From Oleomonas cavernae (GTDB taxonomy: Bacteria; Pseudomonadota; Alphaproteobacteria; Zavarziniales; Zavarziniaceae): a stretch of 64,000 bases of DNA. The notes beneath the pieces were generated by a model. That model made no database searches and was not told the DNA's origin. It saw nothing but the letters and a program-made list of their open reading frames with translations. Both the position numbers and the translations under genes were made by a program. Numbering within the stretch: the first letter of the stretch is position 1; every line of letters begins with the position of its first letter. This document shows positions 8,778-18,494 of the stretch, piece after piece. The stretch is taken from positions 648,001 through 712,000 of the forward strand of contig NZ_QYUK01000011.1 of assembly GCF_003590945.1 (NCBI RefSeq), read 5' to 3'.

Positions 8778-9380
8778 ATGGCGTCCCTCCTTTTTTACGG
8801 GTCCTTGCTGGCCTCGATGGCGCTTGCCGGTTGCGCGACGCGCGGCGGCATAACGGACACGGTGCCCGAGGAAAGGATGTCGGGCGTGGGAGACCGGAAG
8901 GTAGTGGCCAAATGCGTCTTCAATCATCTGGTCGTGCAGACTTGTGACTATGAGGTAACGCTGCTGTTGCTGGACGACCCCGCCGCGGAAACGAGCGTCG
9001 TCATGTGTGATATGCGACGCTCCAGCGCGGTCGGTTCCGGCATGGCGGTCGGCAGCGCCGCCGGACCTGGCGGGTTCGGGATGGGCATGGCACTGGGCGG
9101 CATAATCGATGCCGTCAGCGCCGGTCGGACCGATCATCGGCCGATCTTCATGATGAGCATCCGGCAGACCGGCAGCACCGCCCTGGAGGCGACCAATTGG
9201 GTTCTGTGGCAGGCGTGGGTGGTCGAGGAGCGGCAGAAGCTGTTGCGCGACGCTTTCGCGGTCTGCGCCAGTGGTCAGCCGGTGCCGCCGCTGGAGGGGT
9301 ATTCGGTGATCGGCAAGCAGCCCGACCAACCCGCCGTGCCGTCCGGCGCCCCCGATCCGGCGACCAAGTCCGCACCCTAG
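8778..9380 (+). CDS. Putative lipoprotein, hypothetical
   Basis: A 200-residue protein with a signal peptide and lipobox (LASMALAGC, Cys at about residue 19). It has a central Gly/Met-rich segment (about residues 75-105) that could be membrane-inserting, and a Pro-rich C-terminal tail. Several cysteines remain in the mature part (AKCVFNHLVVQTCDYEV, VVMCDMRR). No family recognised. The start has only a weak ribosome binding site (GAGCGGTGAG). Confidence 0.65.
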   Translation: MASLLFYGSLLASMALAGCATRGGITDTVPEERMSGVGDRKVVAKCVFNHLVVQTCDYEVTLLLLDDPAAETSVVMCDMRRSSAVGSGMAVGSAAGPGGFGMGMALGGIIDAVSAGRTDHRPIFMMSIRQTGSTALEATNWVLWQAWVVEERQKLLRDAFAVCASGQPVPPLEGYSVIGKQPDQPAVPSGAPDPATKSAP

Positions 9381-9416
9381 GTGTGGCAGCTCAGCTTCGG
9401 CTTTCTGCGGTTGGGT

Positions 9417-9491
<75 letters not shown>

Positions 9492-9540
9492 GCAGGACCC
9501 CACATGAAGCCTGTCCGATCGTGATCGGGCGGCGCGGGGT

Positions 9541-9813
9541 CGCGGCGTGCGGCGGAACATAGGTATTCGCGGGCCGGCGCGCAAGCGCTCCAAGCACCCC
9601 TGTCACAGTTTCCGGCAGTGCACAGCGACAAGCGCTTGATACGAATCGAAGGCCCTGCCACCGTTCTTTACATGGTGGATGCGACGTCCCTTGCCTACAA
9701 CATGTGCCAAAAGTTTGGCACCTGTGGGCTATTTTCCGGTGATGGCCGCAGCCACGCACTCCCCCCATCTGGCGCAACAAGCCGCTCGACGGCCCAGCTC
9801 GAGGAGTACTGTC
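9541..9813. other. Gene-free stretch with an 18-bp palindrome upstream of the YbjN-like gene
   Basis: No gene is visible. The stretch contains a perfect inverted repeat, GTGCCAAA (9704-9711), AG, TTTGGCAC (9714-9721), about 90 bp before the next start. It is a plausible regulator site or a small hairpin. The last bases hold the ribosome binding site GAGGAG of the following gene. Confidence 0.5.
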
Positions 9814-10311
9814 ATGGGTATGCTGTTCGTTGAACGCGAAAACCCCGCCGGGGATCCGATCGATTTGATCGAACAGATCGTCGCCGCCAATGACTGGCCC
9901 TTCGATCGTGCCGGCGACGGCGAGCTGTCGGTCGCGGTGAACGGCAGCTGGTGCGACTACCATTTCGGCTTTTCCTGGCGCGAGCCCGAGCGTGCGCTGC
10001 AGCTCACCTGCGCCTTCGACATGCGGGTGCCGCCCGCGCGCCGGCAGGAGATCTATCACCTGCTGGGCCTGGTCAACGAGCAACTGTGGCTGGGCCATTT
10101 CGACCTGTGGTCGGAAGACGGCGTCATCCTGTTCCGCCACGCCAGCCTGATGGGCACCAGCACCTCGGTCACGGTGTGCGAGGAATTGATCGATATCGCC
10201 ATTTCCACCTGCGAGCGTTTCTACCCGGCCTTCCAATTCGTCCTGTGGGGCGGTAAGAGCGCGCAGGAAGCCCTGGCCGCGTCGCTCATCGAGACCGTCG
10301 GCGAGGCCTGA
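9814..10311 (+). CDS. YbjN-domain protein
   Basis: A 165-residue cytosolic protein of the YbjN family, common in alphaproteobacteria. Recognisable parts: the N-terminal DLIEQIVAANDWPFDR, the middle WREPERALQLTCAFDMRVP, RQEIYHLLGLVNEQLWLGHF, and ILFRHASLMG. The family has a fold like type III secretion chaperones, and its role is poorly defined. The start at 9814 is supported by GAGGAG eight bases upstream. It is followed by proC after a hairpin (GGCACC and GGTGCC near 10327-10347). Confidence 0.85.
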   Translation: MGMLFVERENPAGDPIDLIEQIVAANDWPFDRAGDGELSVAVNGSWCDYHFGFSWREPERALQLTCAFDMRVPPARRQEIYHLLGLVNEQLWLGHFDLWSEDGVILFRHASLMGTSTSVTVCEELIDIAISTCERFYPAFQFVLWGGKSAQEALAASLIETVGEA

Positions 10312-10368
10312 CGGATCTTTTCCGGCACCGGCACCCTTGGGGTGCCGGTCGCCCTGGGGAGCTGGGTG

Positions 10369-11223
10369 ATGACTGCTGATCATGCGACCACCGGCGGCAG
10401 CCTGGCGCTGGAGCGCCCGTTGCTGCTGATCGGTTGCGGCAAGATGGGCGGCGCCATGCTCGAAGGCTGGCTGGCCCGCGGCCTGGCCGCGTCGCTCGCC
10501 GTGGTGGTCGAGCCCTATGCCTCGCCGCTGACCGACGGCTTCAAAACTCGCGGCGTCACCGTGGTCGACACGCTCGATGCACTGCCCGCCGGGCTCGATC
10601 CCGCCGCCGTCGTCCTGGCGGTCAAGCCGCAGAAGATGGAGGAGGTGCTGGCCGCCGCCCCACGCCTGGTCGGCCCGCGCTGCCTGGTGCTGTCGATCGC
10701 GGCGGGCAAGCGGATCGGCCTGTTCGAAGCGGCTTTTGGCGCCGGCGTGCCGGTGATCCGGGCCATGCCCAACACCCCGGCCGCGGTCGGCCGCGGCATG
10801 ACCGTGCTGGTCGCCGGCCGCCATGCCGGGGCGGCCGAGCGCGACCTTGCCACCCACCTGTGCGCTGCGGTGGGCGCCGTCGGCTGGGTCGAGGACGAGG
10901 GCCTGATCGACGTGGTCACCGCCCTGTCGGGCGGCGGGCCGGCCTATGTCTTCCTGCTGATCGAGGTGCTGGCCAAGGCGGGCATTGCCCAGGGCCTGGC
11001 GCCGGATCTCGCCATGCGCCTGGCGCGCGAAACCGTCAGCGGCTCGGGCGAGCTGGCGCGCCTGTCGGACGAGCCGGCGGACCAGTTGCGCCGCAATGTG
11101 ACCAGCCCGGCCGGCACCACCGAACGGGCCCTGGCCGTGCTGATGGCCGACGACGGCCTGCAGCCCCTGTTCGACCGGGCCATCGCCGCGGCCACGGCAC
11201 GCTCGCGCGAACTGGCCGGCTGA
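10369..11223 (+). CDS. proC: Pyrroline-5-carboxylate reductase
   Basis: Last step of proline synthesis: NAD(P)H-dependent reduction of 1-pyrroline-5-carboxylate. The 284 residues show the Rossmann motif LIGCGKMGGAMLEGW (from residue 20), VIRAMPNTPAAVGRGMTVL, VTALSGGGPAYVFLLIE and the C-terminal family signature LRRNVTSPAGTTERAL. The ATG at 10369 is preferred over an upstream GTG because GGGGAG lies just before it. Confidence 0.96.
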   Translation: MTADHATTGGSLALERPLLLIGCGKMGGAMLEGWLARGLAASLAVVVEPYASPLTDGFKTRGVTVVDTLDALPAGLDPAAVVLAVKPQKMEEVLAAAPRLVGPRCLVLSIAAGKRIGLFEAAFGAGVPVIRAMPNTPAAVGRGMTVLVAGRHAGAAERDLATHLCAAVGAVGWVEDEGLIDVVTALSGGGPAYVFLLIEVLAKAGIAQGLAPDLAMRLARETVSGSGELARLSDEPADQLRRNVTSPAGTTERALAVLMADDGLQPLFDRAIAAATARSRELAG

Positions 11224-11270
11224 CAGCGCTGGCATCGGCGGCGGTTGCGCGCCATCTTCTATTCAAACCG

Positions 11271-11357
11271 CGTCATCCCGGCCCCGAGCCGGGATCTTGT
11301 GGGGGTCAGGCACCGAGAGCACTGGTCCTGAGATCCCGGCTCGAGGCCGGGATGACG
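11271..11357. repeat. Intergenic palindromic repeat, family A (CGTCATCCCGG type)
   Basis: The outer arms CGTCATCCCGGC (11271-11282) and GCCGGGATGACG (11346-11357) are perfect inverted repeats; the interior carries more GCCGGGATC-type arms. Relatives occur at 25038-25132, 27637-27665 and 34954-35063. It lies between proC and the TetR gene and touches the latter's start region. Confidence 0.85.
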
Positions 11358-11376
11358 AATGGAGTGGGATGACGGG

Positions 11377-11976
11377 ATGGCGGCGCGGGCAAAAGACAAG
11401 AACGAGGCCGGCGAGGTCGAGGCCAAGGTGATCGCCGCGGCCCTGGCCCTGGCCGCCGAAGGGCCGTGGGGGCGGGTCACCCTGGCAACGATCGCGGCGC
11501 GCGCCGGCGTGGCCCTGGCCGATCTCTATCCCCGCCTGGCGTCGAAGGGCGCAATTCTCGACCGCTTCGCCCGCGGCATCGACCGTGCGGTGCTGGCCGG
11601 CGACGACCCCAGCCTGGCGGCCGAGCCGGCGCGCGACCGCCTGTTCGATGTCCTGATGCGCCGTTTCGAGGCGCTGGCGCCTCATCGCGCCGCCCTGCGC
11701 TCGATCGCCGCGGCCGAGCGCCGCGATCCCTTAGGGTTGATCACCCGCATCCCGGGGTTCCTCGAATCCATGCGCTGGATGGTCGAGGCGGCAGGGCTGG
11801 ACGGCACCGGCTGGCGCGGGCTGCTGCGTCAGCGCGGGGCGGCGGCGGTGTTCCTGGCGGTGGTGCCGACGTTTCTGGAAGACGACAGCGAGGACCTGGC
11901 GCGCACCATGGCCGCCCTCGACAAGCAGATCGCGCGGGGTGATCGGTTGATGCGCCGCTTGGCGCGGGCGGGTTGA
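11377..11976 (+). CDS. TetR-family transcriptional regulator
   Basis: A 199-residue protein with a TetR-type N-terminal helix-turn-helix: VIAAALALAAEGPWGRVTLA, then TIAARAGVALADLYPRLASKG. The C-terminal part has no recognisable ligand pocket. It could also be grouped with COQ9-like TetR proteins of alphaproteobacteria. ATGs at 11359 and 11377 are both possible; the second gives the better N-terminus. It precedes the phasin genes, but control of them is not shown. Confidence 0.75.
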   Translation: MAARAKDKNEAGEVEAKVIAAALALAAEGPWGRVTLATIAARAGVALADLYPRLASKGAILDRFARGIDRAVLAGDDPSLAAEPARDRLFDVLMRRFEALAPHRAALRSIAAAERRDPLGLITRIPGFLESMRWMVEAAGLDGTGWRGLLRQRGAAAVFLAVVPTFLEDDSEDLARTMAALDKQIARGDRLMRRLARAG

Positions 11977-11994
11977 TGCGCCGCCTGGCGCGGG
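11947..11994 (+). repeat. 22-bp near-perfect tandem repeat at the end of the TetR gene
   Basis: TTGATGCGCCGCTTGGCGCG at 11947-11966 recurs at 11973-11992 with one change (CTT to CCT) and a 26-bp period. The duplication spans the TetR stop codon and probably reflects replication slippage. Confidence 0.7.
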
Positions 11995-12087
11995 CCTCGT
12001 GAACAGCACGTCGACGTGCAATCAGGCTTGGCTATAGTGTTCGCGTGGCTTTCAGAATCAAGCAATACGGCCCGAGGAGAGGCATCG

Positions 12088-12540
12088 ATGAGCGACGAAA
12101 AATCCAGCACCACCCTGCTCGGACTCGATCTTGGCAAGCTGCTGGGCAGCTTCAGGCTACCGACCGTCGACGTCGGCCAGTTGATCGAGACCAATCGCAA
12201 GAACATGGACGCCCTGGTCGCCGCCCAGCGCTCGGTGACCGACGGCTATACCTCGCTGGCCAGGCGCCAGGTCGAGATCTTCCAGAACACCATGGAAATG
12301 GCGCAGGGGGTGATCAAGGCCAAGCGCGAAGCCAAGAAGAGCGGCGAGGCCAGCAGCGGCGGCGGCGATGGCCCCTCCAGCACGGAGATGGCCAAGATGG
12401 CCTTCAACATGGCGATCCAGAACATGAAGGATCTGGCCGAAGCCGCCTCCAAGGCCAACGGCGAGGCGCTGGCGCTGATCAACGAGCGCATGAAAGCGAC
12501 CTTGACCGAACTCAAGGCAATGCGTGGCACCAAGGAGTAG
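12088..12540 (+). CDS. Phasin family protein (first of two)
   Basis: A 150-residue helical protein of the phasin type, which coats polyhydroxyalkanoate granules in the cytosol. Typical parts: VDVGQLIETNRKNMDALVAA, then VTDGYTSLARRQVEIFQNTM, and the C-terminal amphipathic AIQNMKDLAEAASKANGEAL. A Ser/Gly-rich linker lies at about residues 90-102. The start at 12088 has GAGGAGAGG upstream. It is followed after 83 bases by a paralogue with the same helical plan. Confidence 0.88.
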   Translation: MSDEKSSTTLLGLDLGKLLGSFRLPTVDVGQLIETNRKNMDALVAAQRSVTDGYTSLARRQVEIFQNTMEMAQGVIKAKREAKKSGEASSGGGDGPSSTEMAKMAFNMAIQNMKDLAEAASKANGEALALINERMKATLTELKAMRGTKE

Positions 12541-12623
12541 GTGTATTATGGTGCGGTGCGGCAGATCCTGCTGCACCGCGGGTATCGTCTCGTCTCCTGC
12601 CTCCATGGATAAGGACTTCCCTC

Positions 12624-13058
12624 ATGGCCTCCGACAAGCCTGAATTTCCGTTCTTCAATTTCGACGCCAAGAAGTTCGTCGGCGACCTGAAGATGCCCAG
12701 CGTCGATCTCGACTCCGTCGTCTCGTCGTCGCGCAAGAACATCGAAGCCCTGACCCAGGCCAACCGGGTCGCCTTCGAAGGCTTCCAGGCCGTGGCCAAG
12801 CGTCAGGTCGAGATCATGCGCGAGACCATGACCGAGGCGGCCAGCGTGCTGCGCGGCGTCATGTCCGGCAATGTGGGCGATGCCAAGGTAGCGCCCGAGG
12901 TGTTGAAGAAGGCGTTCGAGGGCGCGCTCGCCAACATGCGCGAACTGGCCGAGATGACCTCCAAGGCCAACTCCGAGGCCTTCGACCTGATCCAGAAGCG
13001 GGTCGCCGAGTCGATCGAGGAAATCAAGTCGCTGAAGCCCGGCAAGAAGGGCGAATAG
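12624..13058 (+). CDS. Phasin family protein (second of two)
   Basis: A 144-residue paralogue of the preceding gene: VDLDSVVSSSRKNIEALTQA, then EGFQAVAKRQVEIMRETM, and ANMRELAEMTSKANSEAFDL align with it segment by segment. It has a more aromatic N-terminus (FPFFNFDAKKF) that may bind the granule surface. The tandem arrangement suggests duplication. No PHA synthase lies in this window. Confidence 0.88.
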   Translation: MASDKPEFPFFNFDAKKFVGDLKMPSVDLDSVVSSSRKNIEALTQANRVAFEGFQAVAKRQVEIMRETMTEAASVLRGVMSGNVGDAKVAPEVLKKAFEGALANMRELAEMTSKANSEAFDLIQKRVAESIEEIKSLKPGKKGE

Positions 13059-13069
13059 TAAGCGAAGGC

Positions 13070-13164
13070 CCCTCCACCTCCTCACCCAACCCTCTCCTCC
13101 TGAGGAGGAGAGGGCTTCGATTCTCCCTCTCCTCTCGAGAGGAGAGGGCTGGGGTGAGGAGGGG
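13070..13164. repeat. Intergenic repeat, family B (CCCTCTCCTCC type)
   Basis: Two nested hairpins made of CCCTCTCCTC and GAGGAGAGGG arms, flanked by CTCCTCACCC and GGGTGAGGAG. Related copies at 17691-17828 and 31538-31678 share CCTCACCCAACCCTCTCCTC. Such dispersed elements occur between genes in many alphaproteobacteria. Confidence 0.85.
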
Positions 13165-13180
13165 AGCGCCGAACCGTCCC

Positions 13181-13534
13181 ATGTCTGATCCCGTCGCCCC
13201 CCAGATCACGTTCGACGATTTCCTGAAGGTCGATGTCCGCGTCGGCACCATCGTCGCGGTCGAGCCGTTTCCCGAGGCGCGCAAGCCCGCCTACAAGCTG
13301 ACCGTGGATTTCGGGCCCGAGCTTGGCCTGCGCCGCTCGTCGGCCCAGATCACCGTGCACTATACGCCCGATACCCTGATCGGCCGCCAGGTCGCCGCGG
13401 TGTTGAACTTCCCCACGCGCCAGATCGGCAAGTTCATGTCGCAGGTGCTGGTGCTGGGCTTCCCCGACGCCGACGGCGCCGTCGTGCTGATCTCGCCGAG
13501 CGTGCCGGTGCCCAACGGCGGGCGGCTGTTCTGA
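13181..13534 (+). CDS. csaA: CsaA-like tRNA-binding-domain protein
   Basis: A 117-residue protein made of a single tRNA-binding OB-fold (the EMAP-II / MetRS C-terminal type). Visible are FDDFLKVDVRVGTIVAVEPF, YKLTVDFGPELGLRRSSAQI and the C-terminal PNGGRLF. The family is described as a homodimeric secretion-related chaperone that binds tRNA. The length is right for CsaA. Confidence 0.9.
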   Translation: MSDPVAPQITFDDFLKVDVRVGTIVAVEPFPEARKPAYKLTVDFGPELGLRRSSAQITVHYTPDTLIGRQVAAVLNFPTRQIGKFMSQVLVLGFPDADGAVVLISPSVPVPNGGRLF

Positions 13535-13555
13535 CATCGTGAGAAGCGCTGGGGA

Positions 13556-13630
13556 TGGTGGGCGCGACAGGGATTGAACCTGTGACCCCCGCCGTGTGAA
13601 GGCGATGCTCTCCCGCTGAGCTACGCGCCC
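13556..13630 (-). tRNA. tRNA-Val (anticodon CAC)
   Basis: Minus-strand cloverleaf: acceptor GGGCGCG with CGCGCCC, D-arm GCTCAGCGGGAGAGC, anticodon arm TCGCCTTCACACGGCGG with CAC in the loop, T-arm ACAGGTTCAATCCCTGT. CCA is encoded. Confidence 0.95.
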
Positions 13631-13653
13631 ATCCCCGGTCGAGGGGCGCATGT

Positions 13654-14379
13654 TTAGGCGCGGGCGCGATGCCTGTCAAGCACTCGGGTCAGGGTGGCGG
13701 GCAGCTCGTTGAAATGGTCGATGACGGCCTCGGGATCCAGCTCGCGGGCGGGAATCGGGGTATAGCCGAAACTGACCAGAATCACCGGAATCCCGGCATC
13801 CCGGCCGGCATTGCTGTCGGCCGCGCTGTCGCCGACCATCACCGTGCGGTCGAGATCGCCGCCCAGCGCCTCGACCGTGGCGATGATGTGCCGGCCGTCG
13901 GGCTTCTTCACGGTCAGGGAGTCGCCCCCCAGAATCGCGAGCGGCGGAATGAACTGCCCAAGATCCAGGGCGGCAATCAGTTGCCTGGCCAGGGCCTCCG
14001 GCTTGTTGGTGCAGACCCCCAGCTTCACGCCCCGGGCGCTGAGCCAGCGCAGGGTGGCGACCACGCCCGGAAAGGGGCGGGAATGGTCGGCCACATGGGC
14101 GGCATAATAGTCGACGAAGACCGCGCTCAGGGCGTCGAGGCCGGCGCTGTTCATCGGCCGGGCGTGTGCCTCCAGGCCGCGCTCCAGCAGCTTGCGCACG
14201 CCCTGGCCCACCATGTGGCGCACCTCGTCCTCGGGGATCGGGGCGAGGCTGAGGGTGGCCAGGGTGGCATTCAGCGCGCCGGTCAGGTCCGGGGCACTGT
14301 CGACCAGGGTGCCGTCCAGGTCGAAAATGACCGTGTCGGGCAGGGTCGCCGAGAAGGGGAGAATTTCGCAAGATGACAT
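13654..14379 (-). CDS. gph: Phosphoglycolate phosphatase (HAD superfamily)
   Basis: Dephosphorylates 2-phosphoglycolate. The 241 residues show HAD motif I FDLDGTLVDSAPD (from residue 19), motif II VCTNKP, a Lys in LTVKKPDGRH, and motif IV MVGDSAADSNAGRDAG. It is divergent from glmU. The ATG at 14379 is the first that keeps motif I at the usual distance. A pyrophosphatase PpaX-like role is an alternative within the same family. Confidence 0.9.
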   Translation of the reverse strand: MSSCEILPFSATLPDTVIFDLDGTLVDSAPDLTGALNATLATLSLAPIPEDEVRHMVGQGVRKLLERGLEAHARPMNSAGLDALSAVFVDYYAAHVADHSRPFPGVVATLRWLSARGVKLGVCTNKPEALARQLIAALDLGQFIPPLAILGGDSLTVKKPDGRHIIATVEALGGDLDRTVMVGDSAADSNAGRDAGIPVILVSFGYTPIPARELDPEAVIDHFNELPATLTRVLDRHRARA

Positions 14380-14493
14380 GACGGCGAAGTTTGCCCCGCC
14401 GCCGCAAGACTTTGCAATAAAAGGTGACTGTGAGGACGGCCCGGGCCTGTGGCACCTTGTCGCCCGTGATTCCCGTCGACTGTCGAGTGTCCG

Positions 14494-15849
14494 ATGTCTG
14501 ATGCCGCCCCGCTGCCCACCGCTGCCGTCATTCTTGCCGCCGGCAAGGGTACGCGGATGAAATCGGACCTGCCTAAGGTGCTTCACCCGGTGGCGGGCCG
14601 GCCGATGATCCTGCACGTGGTCGAGGCTGCCCGGGCCCTGGGCGCGGCGCGGATGGTGGCGGTGCTCTCGCCGGGCCTGGCCGGCGTGGCCGAGGCGGTG
14701 AAGCCGGCCGCGATCGCGGTCCAGGACCCGCCGCTGGGCACCGGCCATGCCGTGTCCTGCGCGCTCGAGGCCCTGGGCGATTTCGAGGGCGGGGTGCTGG
14801 TCCTGTTCGGCGATACGCCGCTGATCCGGACCCGGACCCTGGTCGCCCTGCGCGCAGCCCTGGCGCCCGGCGTGGCGGTGGCCGTGCTGGGCTTCCGGCC
14901 GCCCGAGCCGGGCGCCTATGGCCGGCTGGTGCTGGGCGCCGACGGCAGTCTCGAGCGGATCGTCGAGGCCAAGGAGGCAGGCCCGGCCGAACTGGCGATC
15001 GGCCTGTGCAATGCCGGGGTCATGGCGATCGACGGCCGCCACCTGAAGAGCCTGGTTGGCGCCATCGCCAACACCAATGCCAAGGGCGAATATTACCTGA
15101 CCGACGTGGTGGCCATCGCCAGGGCGCGGGGCCTGGGCACCGTCGTCGTCGAGGGCGACGCCGACGAGGTGCTGGGCGTCAACAGCCGGGTCGAACTGGC
15201 CCAGGCCGAGGCGATCCTGCAGGCGCGCCTGAAGCAGGCTCACATGGAGGCGGGCGTGACCTTCGAGGATCCCGCCTCGGTGCGCCTGTCGATCGATACC
15301 CAACTGGGCCGCGACGTGACCATCGGGCCGCAGGTGGTGTTCGGGCCGAAGGTGAAGATTGCCGACGGCGTGCGCATCAACGCCTTCTGCCACCTGGAAG
15401 GGGCGAGCGTGGAGACCGGCGCCATCATCGGCCCCTTCGCCCGGCTGCGTCCCGGCACCGTGATCGCGCGCGATGCCCATGTCGGCAATTTCGTCGAGTT
15501 GAAGAATGCCGTGCTGGGCGAAGGCGCCAAGGCCAACCACCTGAGTTACATCGGCGATGCCGACGTAGGCGCGAAGGCCAATATCGGTGCCGGCACCATC
15601 ACCTGCAATTACGACGGCTTCGACAAGCACCGTACACAGATCGGTGCCGGGGCCTTCATCGGCTCGAACACCGCCCTGGTGGCGCCGGTCAGCGTCGGCG
15701 CCGGGGCCATCACCGGCGCCGGCTCGGTGGTGGTGGAAGCGGTCGAGGCCGATGCCCTTTATGTCGAGCGGGCGCCGCCGGTGCAAAAGCCCGGCTGGGC
15801 CGCCCGCTTCCGCGCCAAGAAGCTGGCCGCGCGCCAGCCCAAATCCTGA
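14494..15849 (+). CDS. glmU: Bifunctional GlmU: glucosamine-1-phosphate acetyltransferase / N-acetylglucosamine-1-phosphate uridyltransferase
   Basis: Makes UDP-GlcNAc for peptidoglycan and LPS. The N-terminal nucleotidyltransferase has VILAAGKGTRMKSDLPKVLH (from residue 10) and QDPPLGTGHAVSCALE. The C-terminal left-handed beta-helix has hexapeptide repeats and the acetyltransferase motif KANHLSYIGDADVGAKANIG, then AGTITCNYDGFDKH. The 451-residue length fits. It lies 10 bases upstream of glmS, so both steps share one transcript. Confidence 0.97.
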   Translation: MSDAAPLPTAAVILAAGKGTRMKSDLPKVLHPVAGRPMILHVVEAARALGAARMVAVLSPGLAGVAEAVKPAAIAVQDPPLGTGHAVSCALEALGDFEGGVLVLFGDTPLIRTRTLVALRAALAPGVAVAVLGFRPPEPGAYGRLVLGADGSLERIVEAKEAGPAELAIGLCNAGVMAIDGRHLKSLVGAIANTNAKGEYYLTDVVAIARARGLGTVVVEGDADEVLGVNSRVELAQAEAILQARLKQAHMEAGVTFEDPASVRLSIDTQLGRDVTIGPQVVFGPKVKIADGVRINAFCHLEGASVETGAIIGPFARLRPGTVIARDAHVGNFVELKNAVLGEGAKANHLSYIGDADVGAKANIGAGTITCNYDGFDKHRTQIGAGAFIGSNTALVAPVSVGAGAITGAGSVVVEAVEADALYVERAPPVQKPGWAARFRAKKLAARQPKS

Positions 15850-15859
15850 AGGCAAGATC

Positions 15860-17682
<1,823 letters not shown>

Positions 17683-17690
17683 GGGATAAA

Positions 17691-17828
17691 TCTCCTCTCC
17701 GCCGCTTGCGGGGGAGAGGAAGGGGCCCGTCGCGTCAGCGACGGGAAGGTGAGGTGGTCGCCGGGCAGCGCGCTTTCTCTCCCGGCATCCCTCCTCACCC
17801 AACCCTCTCCTCCCAGGAGGAGAGGGCT
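17691..17828. repeat. Intergenic repeat, family B (longer form)
   Basis: Starts CTCCTCTCCGCCGCTTGCGG, has an inner hairpin GTCGCGTCAGCGAC, and ends CCTCACCCAACCCTCTCCTC then AGGAGGAGAGGGCTT. The copy at 31538-31678 has the same layout over its whole length, including GCCGCTTGCGGGGGAGAG and GGTGAGGTGGTCGC. It sits between the convergent glmS and TetR genes. Confidence 0.9.
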
Positions 17829-17841
17829 TTTTCGGCTTCGC

Positions 17842-18414
17842 TTACGGCAAATCCACCACCTGCCGGATGGCGCGGATAACGGTGGCGCGGGCCTCGGCCG
17901 GTGGAACCCCCAGCGCATCGTAGTCGCCGTCGGCGACGGCGTCGCACAGGCGTTCGATGGTCAGCAGGGTGGCGCATTGTTCGGCAAACGTCCGGGCGGC
18001 GAATTTCTGGCTGCCCTGGGCCAGGGCCTGAATCTGCGCCTGGCGCGCCGCGGCACGGACGGCACCCACCGCCGGATCCTCCACTGTCAGGCTGCGCAGG
18101 GAGCGGCGGAACACCTTGTGTTTCGTGTGGTGGGCGATGATCGCCTCGGCAAAGGCGCGGGCGCTGGTGGCATTGGCCAGTTCGACCGCCTCCTGCTCGA
18201 CCCAGACGGCATAGACCTCGAGGAAGATCGCCAGCTTGTCCTTGAAGTGGCGGTAGAAGGTCTGCGGCGCGAAACCGGCGCGTTTGGCGATCACATTGCT
18301 GTTGGTGCCGTCGAAGCCCTGCTCCTCGAATTCCAGCCGGGCAGCTTCCAGCAGGGCGCGGCGGCCTTCGCCCCTTTTGGCAGGGGTTTCAGTCAGTTGA
18401 GCTGCATCTGGCAT
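17842..18414 (-). CDS. TetR-family regulator, divergent from an alpha/beta hydrolase
   Basis: 190 residues with a clear TetR DNA-binding domain: RRALLEAARLEFEEQGFDGT, then NSNVIAKRAGFAPQTFYRHF and KDKLAIFLEVYAVW. The effector domain is unassigned. The ATG at 18414 is preferred over the longer frame because the upstream part overlaps operator-like palindromes. It most likely represses itself and the divergent hydrolase through the two sites at 18443-18478. Confidence 0.85.
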   Translation of the reverse strand: MPDAAQLTETPAKRGEGRRALLEAARLEFEEQGFDGTNSNVIAKRAGFAPQTFYRHFKDKLAIFLEVYAVWVEQEAVELANATSARAFAEAIIAHHTKHKVFRRSLRSLTVEDPAVGAVRAAARQAQIQALAQGSQKFAARTFAEQCATLLTIERLCDAVADGDYDALGVPPAEARATVIRAIRQVVDLP

Positions 18415-18442
18415 CGAATCACCCGCTCTGCATTGACAAACC

Positions 18443-18478
18443 GTGATATCGCGATCACTTTGTGATATACAAATCACA
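18443..18478. promoter_or_regulatory. Twin operator for the TetR/hydrolase pair
   Basis: Two inverted repeats of the same form, GTGAT-N6-ATCAC, at 18443-18458 and 18462-18477. The second extends to TGTGAT-N6-ATCACA (18461-18478). They lie in the 80-bp gap between the divergent starts, next to a TTGACA at 18433-18438. The layout is typical for TetR autoregulation of a divergent gene. Confidence 0.75.
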
Positions 18479-18494
18479 TTGAGGCCAGATCAAG

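Noticed and set aside
15850-15859. glmS ribozyme or leader
   Set aside because: Only 10 bp separate glmU and glmS; there is no room for the ribozyme.
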